Assembly (NCBI GenBank): GCA_017399105.1
Contig: JAFQEJ010000009.1
Span: 17,144-81,143 of the forward strand
Origin: Clostridia bacterium
Lineage (GTDB): Bacteria > Bacillota > Clostridia > Oscillospirales > CAG-272
Length of the DNA stretch: 64,000 nt
Direction: 5' to 3'
Part shown: positions 1 through 7,513 of the stretch, piece after piece
Layout of the letters: every line of letters starts with the position of its first letter
Numbering within the stretch: position 1 is the first letter of the stretch
The notes under the pieces: generated by a model
The model's database searches: none
The model's input: only the letters and a program-made list of their open reading frames with translations
Told to the model about the DNA's origin: nothing
Program-made: the position numbers and the translations under genes

Positions 1-683
1 TCATAGAGATGGGACTGAACGGTTTTGGCATCGTTCTTTGCTTCGGTAGCGGCGGTACGGATCATAATTGCGAACTCAGACAGGCTTCTTTTGCCGAGGG
101 TAATCTCCTTCAGCGCAAACTCCTGTGCCTTGATGTTGGAATAACCGGCGGGGACGGTCAGATCGGTGACAGTGACAGCTGCTTCGGGATCTCCGGTATA
201 GCCGAAAATGTCGGTGAGGAAGGTCTCCACGCCCTGCATAACAGCAGCATCTGAGCCTCCTCCCACATAGATGCGGGTACCCGAGGAATAGGCGTAGCAG
301 CCCTTTGGACCTACCGAATGGGGATCGAGGAGATTTCCTTGCTCAGAAGAACGAAGCGCGTTGCCCACGACAATCTCAAAATCCGATACGGGATTTTTTT
401 CCCAGTCGGTGGTGATCGTGGGATTGAGACCGCACTTTTCCATATACTTGCGCAGATAGATGGCAGCATCGGTCACAACGCTCGAGGAAGTATCGCTGCG
501 GACAATGGTATATCGGGTCGCGCCGCCCGAAGCCAGTATAATATCCGCAGCGGGAGCCAAGGCGGCGGAAACATCGATATCAGCCGAGGTATCTTTCGTG
601 TCGATATTATCTCTGCCGCAGCCCGTAAGGACAAACACTGCCAGCAGTGTGAGCGTAGTCAGAAGGAAGCAGATTCGTTTCAT
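1..683 (-). CDS. Secreted lipoprotein, N-terminal part (runs off the left edge)
   Basis: The reading frame starts with ATG at 683 and runs off the window, giving about 227 visible residues without a stop. A hydrophobic signal segment ends in the lipobox LTGC (Cys about residue 22), so the product should be a lipid-anchored exported protein. After a Thr/Asp-rich linker there is an alpha/beta domain with the pattern IVRSDTSSSVVTDAAIYLRK and a later FEIVVGN. This resembles the N-terminal domain found before the catalytic part of some carbohydrate-active enzymes (GH67-N or DUF4838-like). That family assignment is my inference and the catalytic region lies outside the window. It is the last gene of a minus-strand run; 153 bases separate it from the SGNH hydrolase upstream. 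Confidence 0.75.
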   Translation of the reverse strand, partial: MKRICFLLTTLTLLAVFVLTGCGRDNIDTKDTSADIDVSAALAPAADIILASGGATRYTIVRSDTSSSVVTDAAIYLRKYMEKCGLNPTITTDWEKNPVSDFEIVVGNALRSSEQGNLLDPHSVGPKGCYAYSSGTRIYVGGGSDAAVMQGVETFLTDIFGYTGDPEAAVTVTDLTVPAGYSNIKAQEFALKEITLGKRSLSEFAIMIRTAATEAKNDAKTVQSHLY

Positions 684-836
684 GATTGTTCTCCTGTACT
701 TAGGATGTGTGCCTGCACGGTATATATTTATCATGTATTATAACACAGGATCATGCCATACAATAGGATTATTTCATACAAAGTATCAAGATACTGAACA
801 AAAATGACTGTACATCCAACACGAAGCCGAGATGAT

Positions 837-1400
837 TCAAATTACCTCGCAGGCCTCAATAAACTTCGGCAGCCACCACTCACTGTAGCCTGCAAGCGTG
901 GGATGCACCGGATCTGCCATATAGCGGGCGTAGTCCCCGGCACTTACAGCAAGCATATCGGGATCATTCCACAAATCCAGGATGGCAAAGCCGTATTCCT
1001 TCTGCAGAGAGCGGAGCAGCTCGATCATGCGCTCGTAGGGAACGCTTTCAAATTTTGTGCCGGTGTAAAACATGATGGGACAGTCGAAAACCTCGCGCAC
1101 ATAGCTTATAATTTCGCGGATGGCAGCCTCGGTCTGCTCAAGAGGAATCCCCCTGCCCGCGTCGTTGGTGGAAAGCTGGCAGATGAAAAGATCGGGGGCA
1201 CAGCTTGGATCTGCTCTCTTCAGCCGCGCCACATAGGAGCTGTCATCGATATCGGCAAGGGTTGTGCCCGATACCGCCTCCTTGATGGCTTTGATGCCGC
1301 AGCGCTCGACCATCAGATCGGCGAAGGAAATGCCCCCTGATGCCGAACCATAGGTCACCGACGAGCCGAGGAAAAAGACTGTTTTGCCTTTCAGTTCCAT
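837..1400 (-). CDS. SGNH/GDSL-type hydrolase (esterase)
   Basis: 187 residues. The SGNH blocks are visible: the nucleophile region GSSVTYG near residue 12 (block I), a Gly in AVSGTTL (block II), the Asn of STNDAG (block III) and DPVHPT near the C-terminus (block V, Asp and His). Enzymes of this family hydrolyse acyl or acetyl esters, often on carbohydrates. No signal peptide is seen, so the protein is probably cytoplasmic. The frame is open further upstream, but ATG at 1400 is preceded by GGAGTG at a good distance and begins right at the family's first strand, so I chose it. It lies 55 bases after the CorC-like gene and probably shares its promoter. The substrate cannot be predicted. Confidence 0.85.
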   Translation of the reverse strand: MELKGKTVFFLGSSVTYGSASGGISFADLMVERCGIKAIKEAVSGTTLADIDDSSYVARLKRADPSCAPDLFICQLSTNDAGRGIPLEQTEAAIREIISYVREVFDCPIMFYTGTKFESVPYERMIELLRSLQKEYGFAILDLWNDPDMLAVSAGDYARYMADPVHPTLAGYSEWWLPKFIEACEVI

Positions 1401-1455
1401 AAAATCACTCCAAAATACACCGCAGAGCATCTCCTGACACTCTGCGGCGAAAATT

Positions 1456-2856
1456 TTATTCTTTTTCTTTTTTATCTTTTTTATCCGATTTCTTTGCGTC
1501 ACGGTCGGCGTCTTCGTCTTCCTCTTCCTTGGGATTGATCGAAACCTCCGCCCATTCCACTCTGCGGTCGGCAAGAGCAAGCACCTTGATGTGCAGTCCG
1601 CAGACATCCACCTCGGGATGCGCACCGTCCTCGGGAATCACGGTGAGCTGGCTGAACACAAGACCGCCCAGGGTGTCATATTCGCTGTACTCGTCGCCGT
1701 CCTCATCGAAGGTGATATCCAGCTCCTCAGCCAGTACATCAAGGTCGGTAGAGCCCGCAACCTTCCAGAGATTTTCACCCAGCTTGACGATGTCCTTTTC
1801 CTCGAGGGGGTCGAATTCGTCGTAGATGTTGCCCACGATCTCCTCAAGCAGGTCCTCCATGGTGACGATACCGCTGGTTCCGCCGTATTCGTCGACAACG
1901 ATCGCCATATGAATCTTCTTCTGCTGCATGTCGCGGAGCAGTACGTCGGCGCGCACCGTCTCGGGGACGAGGTATGCAGAATAAATCAGCTCACGGATAG
2001 GCTTGGGATGCTCGGAGCGCAGGTTCAGAAGGAACTTTCTGGTGCTGAGGATACCGATAATGCTGTCGATATCATCCTCATACACAGGGAAGCGGGAGAG
2101 TCCCGACTCCACGATGATCCTGACAATTTCGTCAAAGTCCTCATCTGCCTGGAGTGCGGTAACGCCGGTGCGGTGCACCATCAGATCGGCGGCGGTGAAG
2201 TTGTTGAATTCGAAGATGTTTTCGATCATTTCCTTTTCGCCGGTTTCGATAGCACCGTTTTCCTCGCCCACATCCACCATCAGACGGATGTCCTCCTCGG
2301 TGACATTCTCCTCATTCTCGTGAGGATTGATGCCGAAGAGACGGAGCACCAGATTGGTGGAAACGGAAAGGAATCCGATGATGGGTCGAAGCACGATCGA
2401 GAGCACACGGATCACGCCCGAGGTGAAATTTGCCACCTTTTCGGGGTTCTTCATGGCGACGCGCTTGGGCACCAGCTCACCGAAAACAAGGGTGAAATAG
2501 GAAAGAATCAGCGTGATCAGCACCAGCGCGAACTTTTCCACCACTTCTGCGGGGACAAAGGTCACACCAAGCGAGATCAGCCAGTCGGCAAGTCTGCCCG
2601 AAAAGCTGTCGGCAGCAAATGCAGATCCCAAGAATCCGGCAAGCGTAATGCCAACCTGGATGGTTGAGAGAAAGTTTGTAGGCAGCTCGACAATTTTTAG
2701 CAGCTTTTCTGCCTTTTTGTCACCGTCCTCGGCAGCCTTGCGAAGCTTTTTTTCATTCAGCGAAAGCAGCGCGATTTCGGTGGACGCAAAGAATGCGTTC
2801 AGTGCAATGAGAATAACCTGGAGAAGCAATTGACTCCCTATCGGGTCAGCAGGCAA
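1456..2856 (-). CDS. CNNM/CorC-type membrane protein with CBS pair (hemolysin C family)
   Basis: 466 residues. The order is an N-terminal DUF21 membrane domain (residues about 5-190, with the typical FASTEIALLSLNEKKLR start and FGELVPKR), a CBS-domain pair (about 205-330, VDEYGGTSGIVTMEDLLEEI), a CorC/HlyC domain (about 350-430) and an unusual Lys/Asp/Glu-rich tail of about 35 residues. Relatives are linked to Mg2+ or other divalent-cation export, or Mg2+ sensing; 'hemolysin' is a historical name. The start is a TTG at 2856 preceded by AAGGGGG seven bases upstream; no ATG fits. It follows a strong promoter and a leader of about 170 bases (separate entries) and is probably co-transcribed with the SGNH hydrolase. 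Confidence 0.9.
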   Translation of the reverse strand: MPADPIGSQLLLQVILIALNAFFASTEIALLSLNEKKLRKAAEDGDKKAEKLLKIVELPTNFLSTIQVGITLAGFLGSAFAADSFSGRLADWLISLGVTFVPAEVVEKFALVLITLILSYFTLVFGELVPKRVAMKNPEKVANFTSGVIRVLSIVLRPIIGFLSVSTNLVLRLFGINPHENEENVTEEDIRLMVDVGEENGAIETGEKEMIENIFEFNNFTAADLMVHRTGVTALQADEDFDEIVRIIVESGLSRFPVYEDDIDSIIGILSTRKFLLNLRSEHPKPIRELIYSAYLVPETVRADVLLRDMQQKKIHMAIVVDEYGGTSGIVTMEDLLEEIVGNIYDEFDPLEEKDIVKLGENLWKVAGSTDLDVLAEELDITFDEDGDEYSEYDTLGGLVFSQLTVIPEDGAHPEVDVCGLHIKVLALADRRVEWAEVSINPKEEEDEDADRDAKKSDKKDKKEKE

Positions 2857-3026
2857 AATGATACCCCCTTACAACGGCGCGGCGCAGACAAGGCTCCCTC
2901 TGACGCAGCATATGTAGCAGAACGGCACGACATTCGTACCGCACGGAGCGGAAGGTCGGCATAAAAATAAATCTTTTGCCGACACACATTCCCCACGCGA
3001 ATTTGCGATGGGTATATGTATAGATA
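2857..3026 (-). promoter_or_regulatory. Long, probably structured 5' leader of the CorC-like gene
   Basis: From the predicted transcription start (about 3026) to the TTG codon there are about 170 untranslated bases. Read on the minus strand, they can form several stems: GTCGGCA pairing with TGCCGAC, GGTACGA with TCGTGCC around a three-base loop, and GCG(T)CAGA with TCTGCGC. The leader matches no riboswitch class I can recognise (M-box and yybP-ykoY signatures were looked for and not seen). A metal- or nucleotide-responsive leader is an inference from the gene it precedes. Confidence 0.4.
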
Positions 3027-3032
3027 ATATAG

Positions 3033-3061
3033 ATTATATAAGGTAGTTGCCGAAAAGTCAA
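3033..3061 (-). promoter_or_regulatory. SigmaA-type promoter of the CorC-like gene
   Basis: On the minus strand TTGACT (3061-3056) and TATAAT (3038-3033) are separated by exactly 17 bases. It faces the CorC-like gene. Confidence 0.85.
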
Positions 3062-3110
3062 TGCTTTTGCCGTTTTTTTCGAAAAATTCCCCATAAAATC
3101 AAGATTTACC

Positions 3111-3139
3111 TTTACAAACAGCCTGATCTGTGATAAAAT
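3111..3139 (+). promoter_or_regulatory. Probable nrdR promoter
   Basis: TTTACA (3111-3116), 17 bases, TAAAAT (3134-3139) with the extended TG at 3131-3132. It is divergent from the promoter of the CorC-like gene, with the two -35 elements about 50 bases apart. Confidence 0.6.
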
Positions 3140-3213
3140 AATCGGAGTTAACAGCGAATTTGAAGCATACAGAGCAACTGCATACAAAATCTCTACAGAA
3201 CAGGAGACTCCCC

Positions 3214-3681
3214 ATGAAATGCCCCATGTGCGGCTTCGCCGACAGTAAAGTTATCGATTCCCGTCCCACCGAAAACGAATCCATCCGCCGCCGCCGTGAA
3301 TGTCTGCGCTGCGGAAAACGCTTTACAACCTATGAAATCCTCGACTCGGTACCTCTGATGGTGGTCAAAAAGGACGGCAAACGCGAGATCTTTGACCGCA
3401 ACAAGATTATGACCGGTGTTGTGAAATCCTGCTATAAGCGTCCGGTTACCAATGAGCAGATCGATGCCCTCGTCACCGATATCGAAACCGAGCTTGCCAA
3501 TTCTCTGCGCTTTGAGTTTTCCACCGAGGAGATCGGTTCGATGGTCATGGAGCGCCTCCGTGCTCTCGATGAAGTTTCCTATGTCCGCTTTGCCTCGGTC
3601 TACCGCGAGTTCAAGGATGTGGAAACCTTCATGCGCGAGCTCCAGCAGCTCCTCGCCGGCGGCAATGCTCCGAAAAAATAA
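3214..3681 (+). CDS. nrdR: NrdR, ribonucleotide reductase transcriptional repressor
   Basis: 155 residues, the normal family length. A zinc ribbon (Cys3, Cys6, Cys30, Cys33; MKCPMCG and CLRCGKRF) is followed by an ATP-cone domain (about residues 45-140, including [16 protein letters not shown]). NrdR senses ATP/dATP and represses nrd operons by binding NrdR boxes. ATG at 3214 is chosen over the longer frame because AGGAG sits eight bases upstream and the zinc ribbon starts at residue 1. No nrd gene lies in the window, so its targets are elsewhere. Confidence 0.96.
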   Translation: MKCPMCGFADSKVIDSRPTENESIRRRRECLRCGKRFTTYEILDSVPLMVVKKDGKREIFDRNKIMTGVVKSCYKRPVTNEQIDALVTDIETELANSLRFEFSTEEIGSMVMERLRALDEVSYVRFASVYREFKDVETFMRELQQLLAGGNAPKK

Positions 3682-3701
3682 AAAATATTTTTAAAAACCT
3701 A

Positions 3702-3730
3702 TTGACAATTCCGCAGCCTTGTGTTATAAT
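3702..3730 (+). promoter_or_regulatory. Promoter of the tRNA pair
   Basis: Perfect TTGACA (3702-3707), 17 bases, perfect TATAAT (3725-3730), placed 22 bases before the mature tRNA-Thr. Confidence 0.9.
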
Positions 3731-3752
3731 AATCTCCGTTGCAGGGCTACAC

Positions 3753-3827
3753 GCTGGTGTGGCTCAATGGCAGAGCAGCTGATTTGTAATCAGCAGGTTG
3801 TTGGTTCGACTCCGATCACCAGCTCCA
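3753..3827 (+). tRNA. tRNA-Thr (anticodon TGT)
   Basis: Full cloverleaf of 75 bases: acceptor GCTGGTG pairs with CACCAGC, D stem GCTC/GAGC, anticodon stem GCTGA/TCAGC around the loop TTTGTAA, and a T arm with TTCGACT. The discriminator T and an encoded CCA end are present. Confidence 0.95.
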
Positions 3828-3842
3828 AGCCTTGTAACATAT

Positions 3843-3927
3843 GGGGGAATTCCCGAGCGGCCAAAGGGGGCAGACTGTAAATCTGTTGTCAGTGACTTCG
3901 GTGGTCCGAATCCACCTTCCCCCACCA
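3843..3927 (+). tRNA. tRNA-Tyr (anticodon GTA)
   Basis: 85 bases including a long class II variable arm. Acceptor GGGGGAA pairs with TTCCCCC, the anticodon stem CAGAC encloses a loop with GTA, and the CCA end is encoded. It is 15 bases after tRNA-Thr and co-transcribed with it. Confidence 0.95.
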
Positions 3928-3928
3928 G

Positions 3929-3976
3929 AACGAAAATCCTGTCGATGAAAATCGGCAGGATTTTCGTTTTGTATTA
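3929..3976 (+). terminator. Terminator of the tRNA operon
   Basis: A long stem built from ACGAAAATCCTG and CAGGATTTTCGT around a short loop, followed by TTTTG. It closes the tRNA unit and marks the left edge of the AT-rich islet. Confidence 0.85.
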
Positions 3977-4036
3977 TTCATTTAACAGGATTTTCAATGA
4001 ATAATGAAATCGCTTACGCTGATGAATAATGAATAA

Positions 4037-4065
4037 TTGATTTAGCCGCCTACATGTGCTATAAT
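4037..4065 (+). promoter_or_regulatory. Promoter-like site upstream of the islet operon
   Basis: TTGATT (4037-4042), 17 bases, TATAAT (4060-4065). A second TATAAT at 4119-4124 lies closer to the gene but has no good -35 box. Confidence 0.6.
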
Positions 4066-4083
4066 GAATGCAGCGAATTCAAA

Positions 4084-4117
4084 CATGACTTCCTTATATT
4101 TGGATATCGAAGTCATG
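4084..4117. promoter_or_regulatory. Inverted repeat, possible operator
   Basis: CATGACTTC (4084-4092) and its perfect reverse complement GAAGTCATG (4109-4117) lie 16 bases apart, directly before a TATAAT at 4119 and between the promoter and the islet genes. It could be an operator or a leader hairpin. Confidence 0.4.
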
Positions 4118-4146
4118 CTATAATACATAAAAGGGCGGTGATTTAT

Positions 4147-4476
4147 GTGAAAGAAAACATACTGATAGATAAATCTGTTGTTTTTTCAGCAAGAATTGTA
4201 AAACTGTATCAGCATTTGCTTAAAAATCAAAAAGAAACGGTCATATCAAAACAAATTGTCCGCAGCGGAACAAGTATTGGTGCCAATATAAACGAAGCCA
4301 ATTACGGTCATAGTAAGGCGGACTTTCTTTCAAAAATGCACATTGCATTAAAAGAAACTGCCGAAACGGAATATTGGATTAAGCTGTTGTTTATGTCCGA
4401 ATACATAGACAAAAAAAGAGTAAATCATTGCTTAATGATTGCCTTGAAATCAAAAGAATTCTCATTGCCTCAATAA
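4147..4476 (+). CDS. Four-helix-bundle protein (23S rRNA intervening-sequence protein family), probably frameshifted
   Basis: As read, 109 residues from a GTG start at 4147. The core KLYQHLLKNQKETVISKQIV and GTSIGANINEA is typical of this family of small four-helix-bundle proteins of unknown molecular role. After an A7 run (4411-4417) the frame yields an atypical tail. The -1 frame instead continues as SLLNDCLEIKRILIASINTAK, which is the expected family C-terminus, and stops at 4505, eight bases inside the next gene. Either one A was lost (mutation or sequencing error) or ribosomes slip there. The next gene's AAGGAG site lies inside this 3' end, so the two are coupled. AT-rich composition suggests acquisition. 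Confidence 0.75.
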   Translation: MKENILIDKSVVFSARIVKLYQHLLKNQKETVISKQIVRSGTSIGANINEANYGHSKADFLSKMHIALKETAETEYWIKLLFMSEYIDKKRVNHCLMIALKSKEFSLPQ

Positions 4477-4497
4477 ACACCGCAAAGGAGAATATAC

Positions 4498-5478
4498 ATG
4501 GCTGAAATTGTATATCAGTTTTCAAGAAAACAAGTTGGGAAAAGATCATCCAATATTCGCTGGATTACCGTAAACGATCTAACTCTGTTTAACAAACACC
4601 TATCCCTTTGTACTCAGAAGAGCTTAGAACAAAGTAGTTGGGATGAAATATACAAAGAGGGGACAATGTACTGTCTGCTGTTTGAAAACAAAATTCCTGT
4701 CGCACGGGCTTGTGTTGAAAAGTATTCAAGTGAAGCGTGGGAAATTGCTGATGTTAGAGTTGTACGGTCGTTCCGTAACAGAGGATTCGCCTACGAAGTG
4801 TGCTCGTATGTTTTACGATATATCTTGGATAACAGTAAAAATGCAACCATTAGAACTGAAACGGATAACTACCCTATGCAGCGACTGATTGAAAAGCTTG
4901 GTTTTGTTCCTTTAGAATCTGAAAGATCGGTCATGTTCAGCGGTGTTAGATATGTTCCGATTGCCGATTTGGGATTAAGTCAAATTTACCTGAACGATGA
5001 CAAGCTGACTCGCATTAAGCAATGGTTTAATCCAAATGATATAACCGGTTTTCAGCCTTTGCCCGTTTATGATTTCGGGAATGGGAAATTGACACTGACC
5101 GACGGACACAGCAGAGCGTTTGTTGCTTATAAAACAGGACTTTGCGAACTTCCAGTTATTTATGATACGGATGAAATTGTAACTTCAAAAACAGGACAAA
5201 TGCTGTACAAAAATGACATTATATGGTGTGAACGATTTGATTTAAAAAGTATCTGTGATCTGGAAAAACGCATCGTTTCAAATGAAGAATACGAAATACA
5301 ATGGATAGACCGCTGTAATAAAGCTTACAATTTATTAACCAAAACCGATGAACAACAGCGTGCAAACTGGCAGCGAATGCATTCCGAGTTATATCTATAC
5401 GGTGCAAGCGAGGATTTGAAAAGCTTATTCTTTGAGGATATACATGGAAACAGTTTTTCATTCAGTACGGCATCCTGA
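4498..5478 (+). CDS. GNAT acetyltransferase fused to a ParB-like domain
   Basis: 326 residues. An N-terminal GNAT fold spans about residues 20-140, with the acetyl-CoA loop region RSFRNRGFAYEVCSYVL and the late motif LIEKLGF. It is followed by a ParB/Srx-like module at about 150-225, with VPIADLGLSQIYLNDDKL at its start and the hallmark-like LTDGHSRAFVAYKTG, comparable to the DGHHR box of ParB N-domains. The last 100 residues are helical with no recognised domain. ParB-like folds bind CTP or act as nucleases or kinases; which applies here is unknown. It follows the four-helix-bundle gene as a coupled pair. By eye its coding sequence is about 35-40% GC, clearly below most of the window, which fits horizontal transfer beside a tRNA gene. 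Confidence 0.75.
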   Translation: MAEIVYQFSRKQVGKRSSNIRWITVNDLTLFNKHLSLCTQKSLEQSSWDEIYKEGTMYCLLFENKIPVARACVEKYSSEAWEIADVRVVRSFRNRGFAYEVCSYVLRYILDNSKNATIRTETDNYPMQRLIEKLGFVPLESERSVMFSGVRYVPIADLGLSQIYLNDDKLTRIKQWFNPNDITGFQPLPVYDFGNGKLTLTDGHSRAFVAYKTGLCELPVIYDTDEIVTSKTGQMLYKNDIIWCERFDLKSICDLEKRIVSNEEYEIQWIDRCNKAYNLLTKTDEQQRANWQRMHSELYLYGASEDLKSLFFEDIHGNSFSFSTAS

Positions 5479-5568
5479 TTTCATTATTAATTTGAATTAA
5501 AAATCAAGTCTCATACAGCTTCACATTGTGCTAAGCACAACACTTCACAAAATCCCCGAGGTGATCCC

Positions 5569-6084
5569 ATGACGCTCCTTCCCCGACTCAAGCTGCATCT
5601 GCCGGAATATGATATCGAGCCTGTAACGCTGCAGAATTTGTCCAAATACGAGCCTATCTTCTACTGTAATACCGAATACTATCTCACAACAGACGGCCGC
5701 CCTGCCGAAAAGCAGGATTGCATCGACACGGTCGAATACGGCAACGATTTTCCCGACGGCATGTGCTATTGCATCGGCTTTTCACAGGAGGGGGAGGCGG
5801 TAGCTTTTCTTGCCCTTTTGGAAGGCTACCCCGAAGCCGATACGCTGTATATCGGGCTGTTTTTGATGAATGAAGCATTCAAGCGCAGAGCGATCGGGAC
5901 GAAGCTGATCACCGCGCTCATTGACGAAGCGTTTAGCCTGCAATTCAATTTCGTTAAGCTGTCGGTGCAGGACAACAATATCAGCGGCTCCGCCTTTTGG
6001 AGGAAGCTTGGCTTTGATGTTGTATCGACCTGCGACTGCGGCGGCTTTCGGAATTTATCGATGGAGTTGAAGCGAAAAGAATAG
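5569..6084 (+). CDS. GNAT family N-acetyltransferase
   Basis: 171 residues. GNAT motif A is seen at about 100-125 (LFLMNEAFKRRAIGTKLI, with RRAIGT as the acetyl-CoA loop) and motif B at about 140-155 (NISGSAFWRKLGFDVV). The acceptor substrate cannot be told; small molecules such as antibiotics or amino-acid derivatives are common in the family. GAGGTGA lies before ATG 5569. GC content returns to the general level here, so this gene sits outside the AT-rich islet. Confidence 0.85.
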   Translation: MTLLPRLKLHLPEYDIEPVTLQNLSKYEPIFYCNTEYYLTTDGRPAEKQDCIDTVEYGNDFPDGMCYCIGFSQEGEAVAFLALLEGYPEADTLYIGLFLMNEAFKRRAIGTKLITALIDEAFSLQFNFVKLSVQDNNISGSAFWRKLGFDVVSTCDCGGFRNLSMELKRKE

Positions 6085-6242
6085 GAATATTGGTCAGATT
6101 CGTCTGTTTTCACCCATTGTGGGCACCACAACCGTAATTTGCCGAAAAACTACCATACGTTGGTGGCATGCAGAAGTAATTTTCGCTATAATAAAAAGGA
6201 AGAACAATTGTCAGCATTTATGGAAATAACAAATCGCTTCAG

Positions 6243-6272
6243 AGGGCTGTGTCAGAGGATGCAGCCCTTTTC
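6243..6272 (+). terminator. Probable terminator after the GNAT gene
   Basis: AGGGCTG (6243-6249) pairs with CAGCCCT (6262-6268), followed by TTTTC. It lies about 160 bases after the GNAT stop codon. Confidence 0.5.
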
Positions 6273-6289
6273 TGCGTCATGAAAAACCG

Positions 6290-6790
6290 GGCAGCATCTG
6301 TTATTCTGAATAATAGAAGTATGCAAAGGAGGAGCAGTACGGAATCGAGCTGTCACTATGTCACCGATCTGTAGGGATATTGCTGCTGCATCACGTTTGA
6401 AAGCGCCGATGATTTTGTCGTTTCGGCAGTATGCCGCCGCTGATCGTCGATGTGAAGGCGCTGGAATTCCGCTCAGGCGCCGCCGTGGGTTTTTCGAAGA
6501 TTAATCGCTGATGTACGAGCTATCGGAAGGCGTGCTCTATCTGCGCAGGATGGGATGTGCCGCCAAAAATGCACCGCCTGTATTCGGTGTGGCTCCCGAG
6601 CGTCATGCGCAGTTTTGTCAATCATCCTGCCGACAACAGCGGCACTTTTTCGGTGGGCAGAGACTTTGATTACCGCTTCCGGAAGCATGATGAAACGACG
6701 CGCTCCGTGCCCTTCTGTCCGGAGGTTTATAAGAAAAACGGCGTTTTGCAGATTGAAAAGGGATATGTCGTTCATATGCAGATTGAGTAA
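6290..6790 (+). pseudogene. Decayed coding sequence, family not recognised
   Basis: Three short frames follow each other on the plus strand with protein-like composition: one from ATG near 6429 ending near 6508, one from ATG 6509 in another frame, and one from 6557 to 6790 that contains FVNHPADNSGTFSVGRDF and KNGVLQIEKGYVVHMQIE. AGGAGGAG at about 6328 could be an old ribosome site. This looks like a gene broken by several frameshifts rather than chance frames, but I cannot name the family. The rest of 6085-6847 holds only the hairpin at 6243. Confidence 0.3.
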
Positions 6791-6847
6791 CAGAGGCGGC
6801 AGTCCTCTCCCGAATGGAACGCTGTGATTCTGCAGAGAATACAGCCG

Positions 6848-7513
6848 TTACATGCAATATCCGCTTCCGTTTTCCATGCGGATAACCACATCTGCCATCG
6901 CCGCGATATCGGGATCGTGGGTCACCATCAGCAGGGTCTGTTTATACTCCGCCTTGGCAACAAGCAGCAGCTCAAGCAGCTCGGCGGCGGTTGTTTTATC
7001 GAGATTTCCGGTCGGCTCATCGGCGAAGAGGATGGAGGGTCTGTTGACCAGTGCTCTTGCCACAGCAGTGCGCTGCTGTTCGCCGCCCGACATTTCACCA
7101 GGAAGGTGATGGACACGGTCAAAAATGCCCAGAGTTTTGCAGAGAGACAGCACATAGTCTGCATCCGGCTTTTTCCCGTCCATGAGGCAGGGCGTGCAGA
7201 TGTTCTCGAGGGCTGTCAGCGTGGGAAGCAGACTGTAGTCCTGATAAACGGTTCCGATGCTTCTGCGTCTGAGTGCCGCCCGCTCTCCTTCGCTCATGGC
7301 ATAAATATCTCTGCCGTCATAGATGACACTGCCCGAGGTCGGCGCTTCAAGGGCGGCAAGCGCACGGAGCAGCGTGGATTTTCCGCTGCCCGAAGGTCCG
7401 ATCACAGCGGTGAATTTTCCTTCCTCGATGCTGAGAGTGACATCCTTCAAGGCTTCAATCTCCTTGTCGCCCTGTATGTAGATTTTGCTTAGATTCTTCG
7501 CCTCAATCTTCAT
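6848..7513 (-). CDS. ABC transporter ATP-binding protein (MacB/LolD type)
   Basis: 221 residues. Walker A GPSGSGKST (about residues 38-46), Q-loop YQDYSLLPTLTALEN, signature MSGGEQQRTAVARAL, Walker B SILFADEPTGNLD and the H-loop THD are all intact. It belongs to the family that powers FtsX-like permeases exporting peptides, lipoproteins or antibiotics. ATG 7513 has AGGAGGA upstream; the longer open frame reads back into the permease gene. It overlaps the permease end by 11 bases, so the pair is translationally coupled. Confidence 0.92.
   Translation of the reverse strand: MKIEAKNLSKIYIQGDKEIEALKDVTLSIEEGKFTAVIGPSGSGKSTLLRALAALEAPTSGSVIYDGRDIYAMSEGERAALRRRSIGTVYQDYSLLPTLTALENICTPCLMDGKKPDADYVLSLCKTLGIFDRVHHLPGEMSGGEQQRTAVARALVNRPSILFADEPTGNLDKTTAAELLELLLVAKAEYKQTLLMVTHDPDIAAMADVVIRMENGSGYCM

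Noticed and set aside
3798..4004. Open frame on the plus strand
   Set aside because: It runs through the tRNA-Thr end, tRNA-Tyr and the terminator; it is a shadow of RNA genes.
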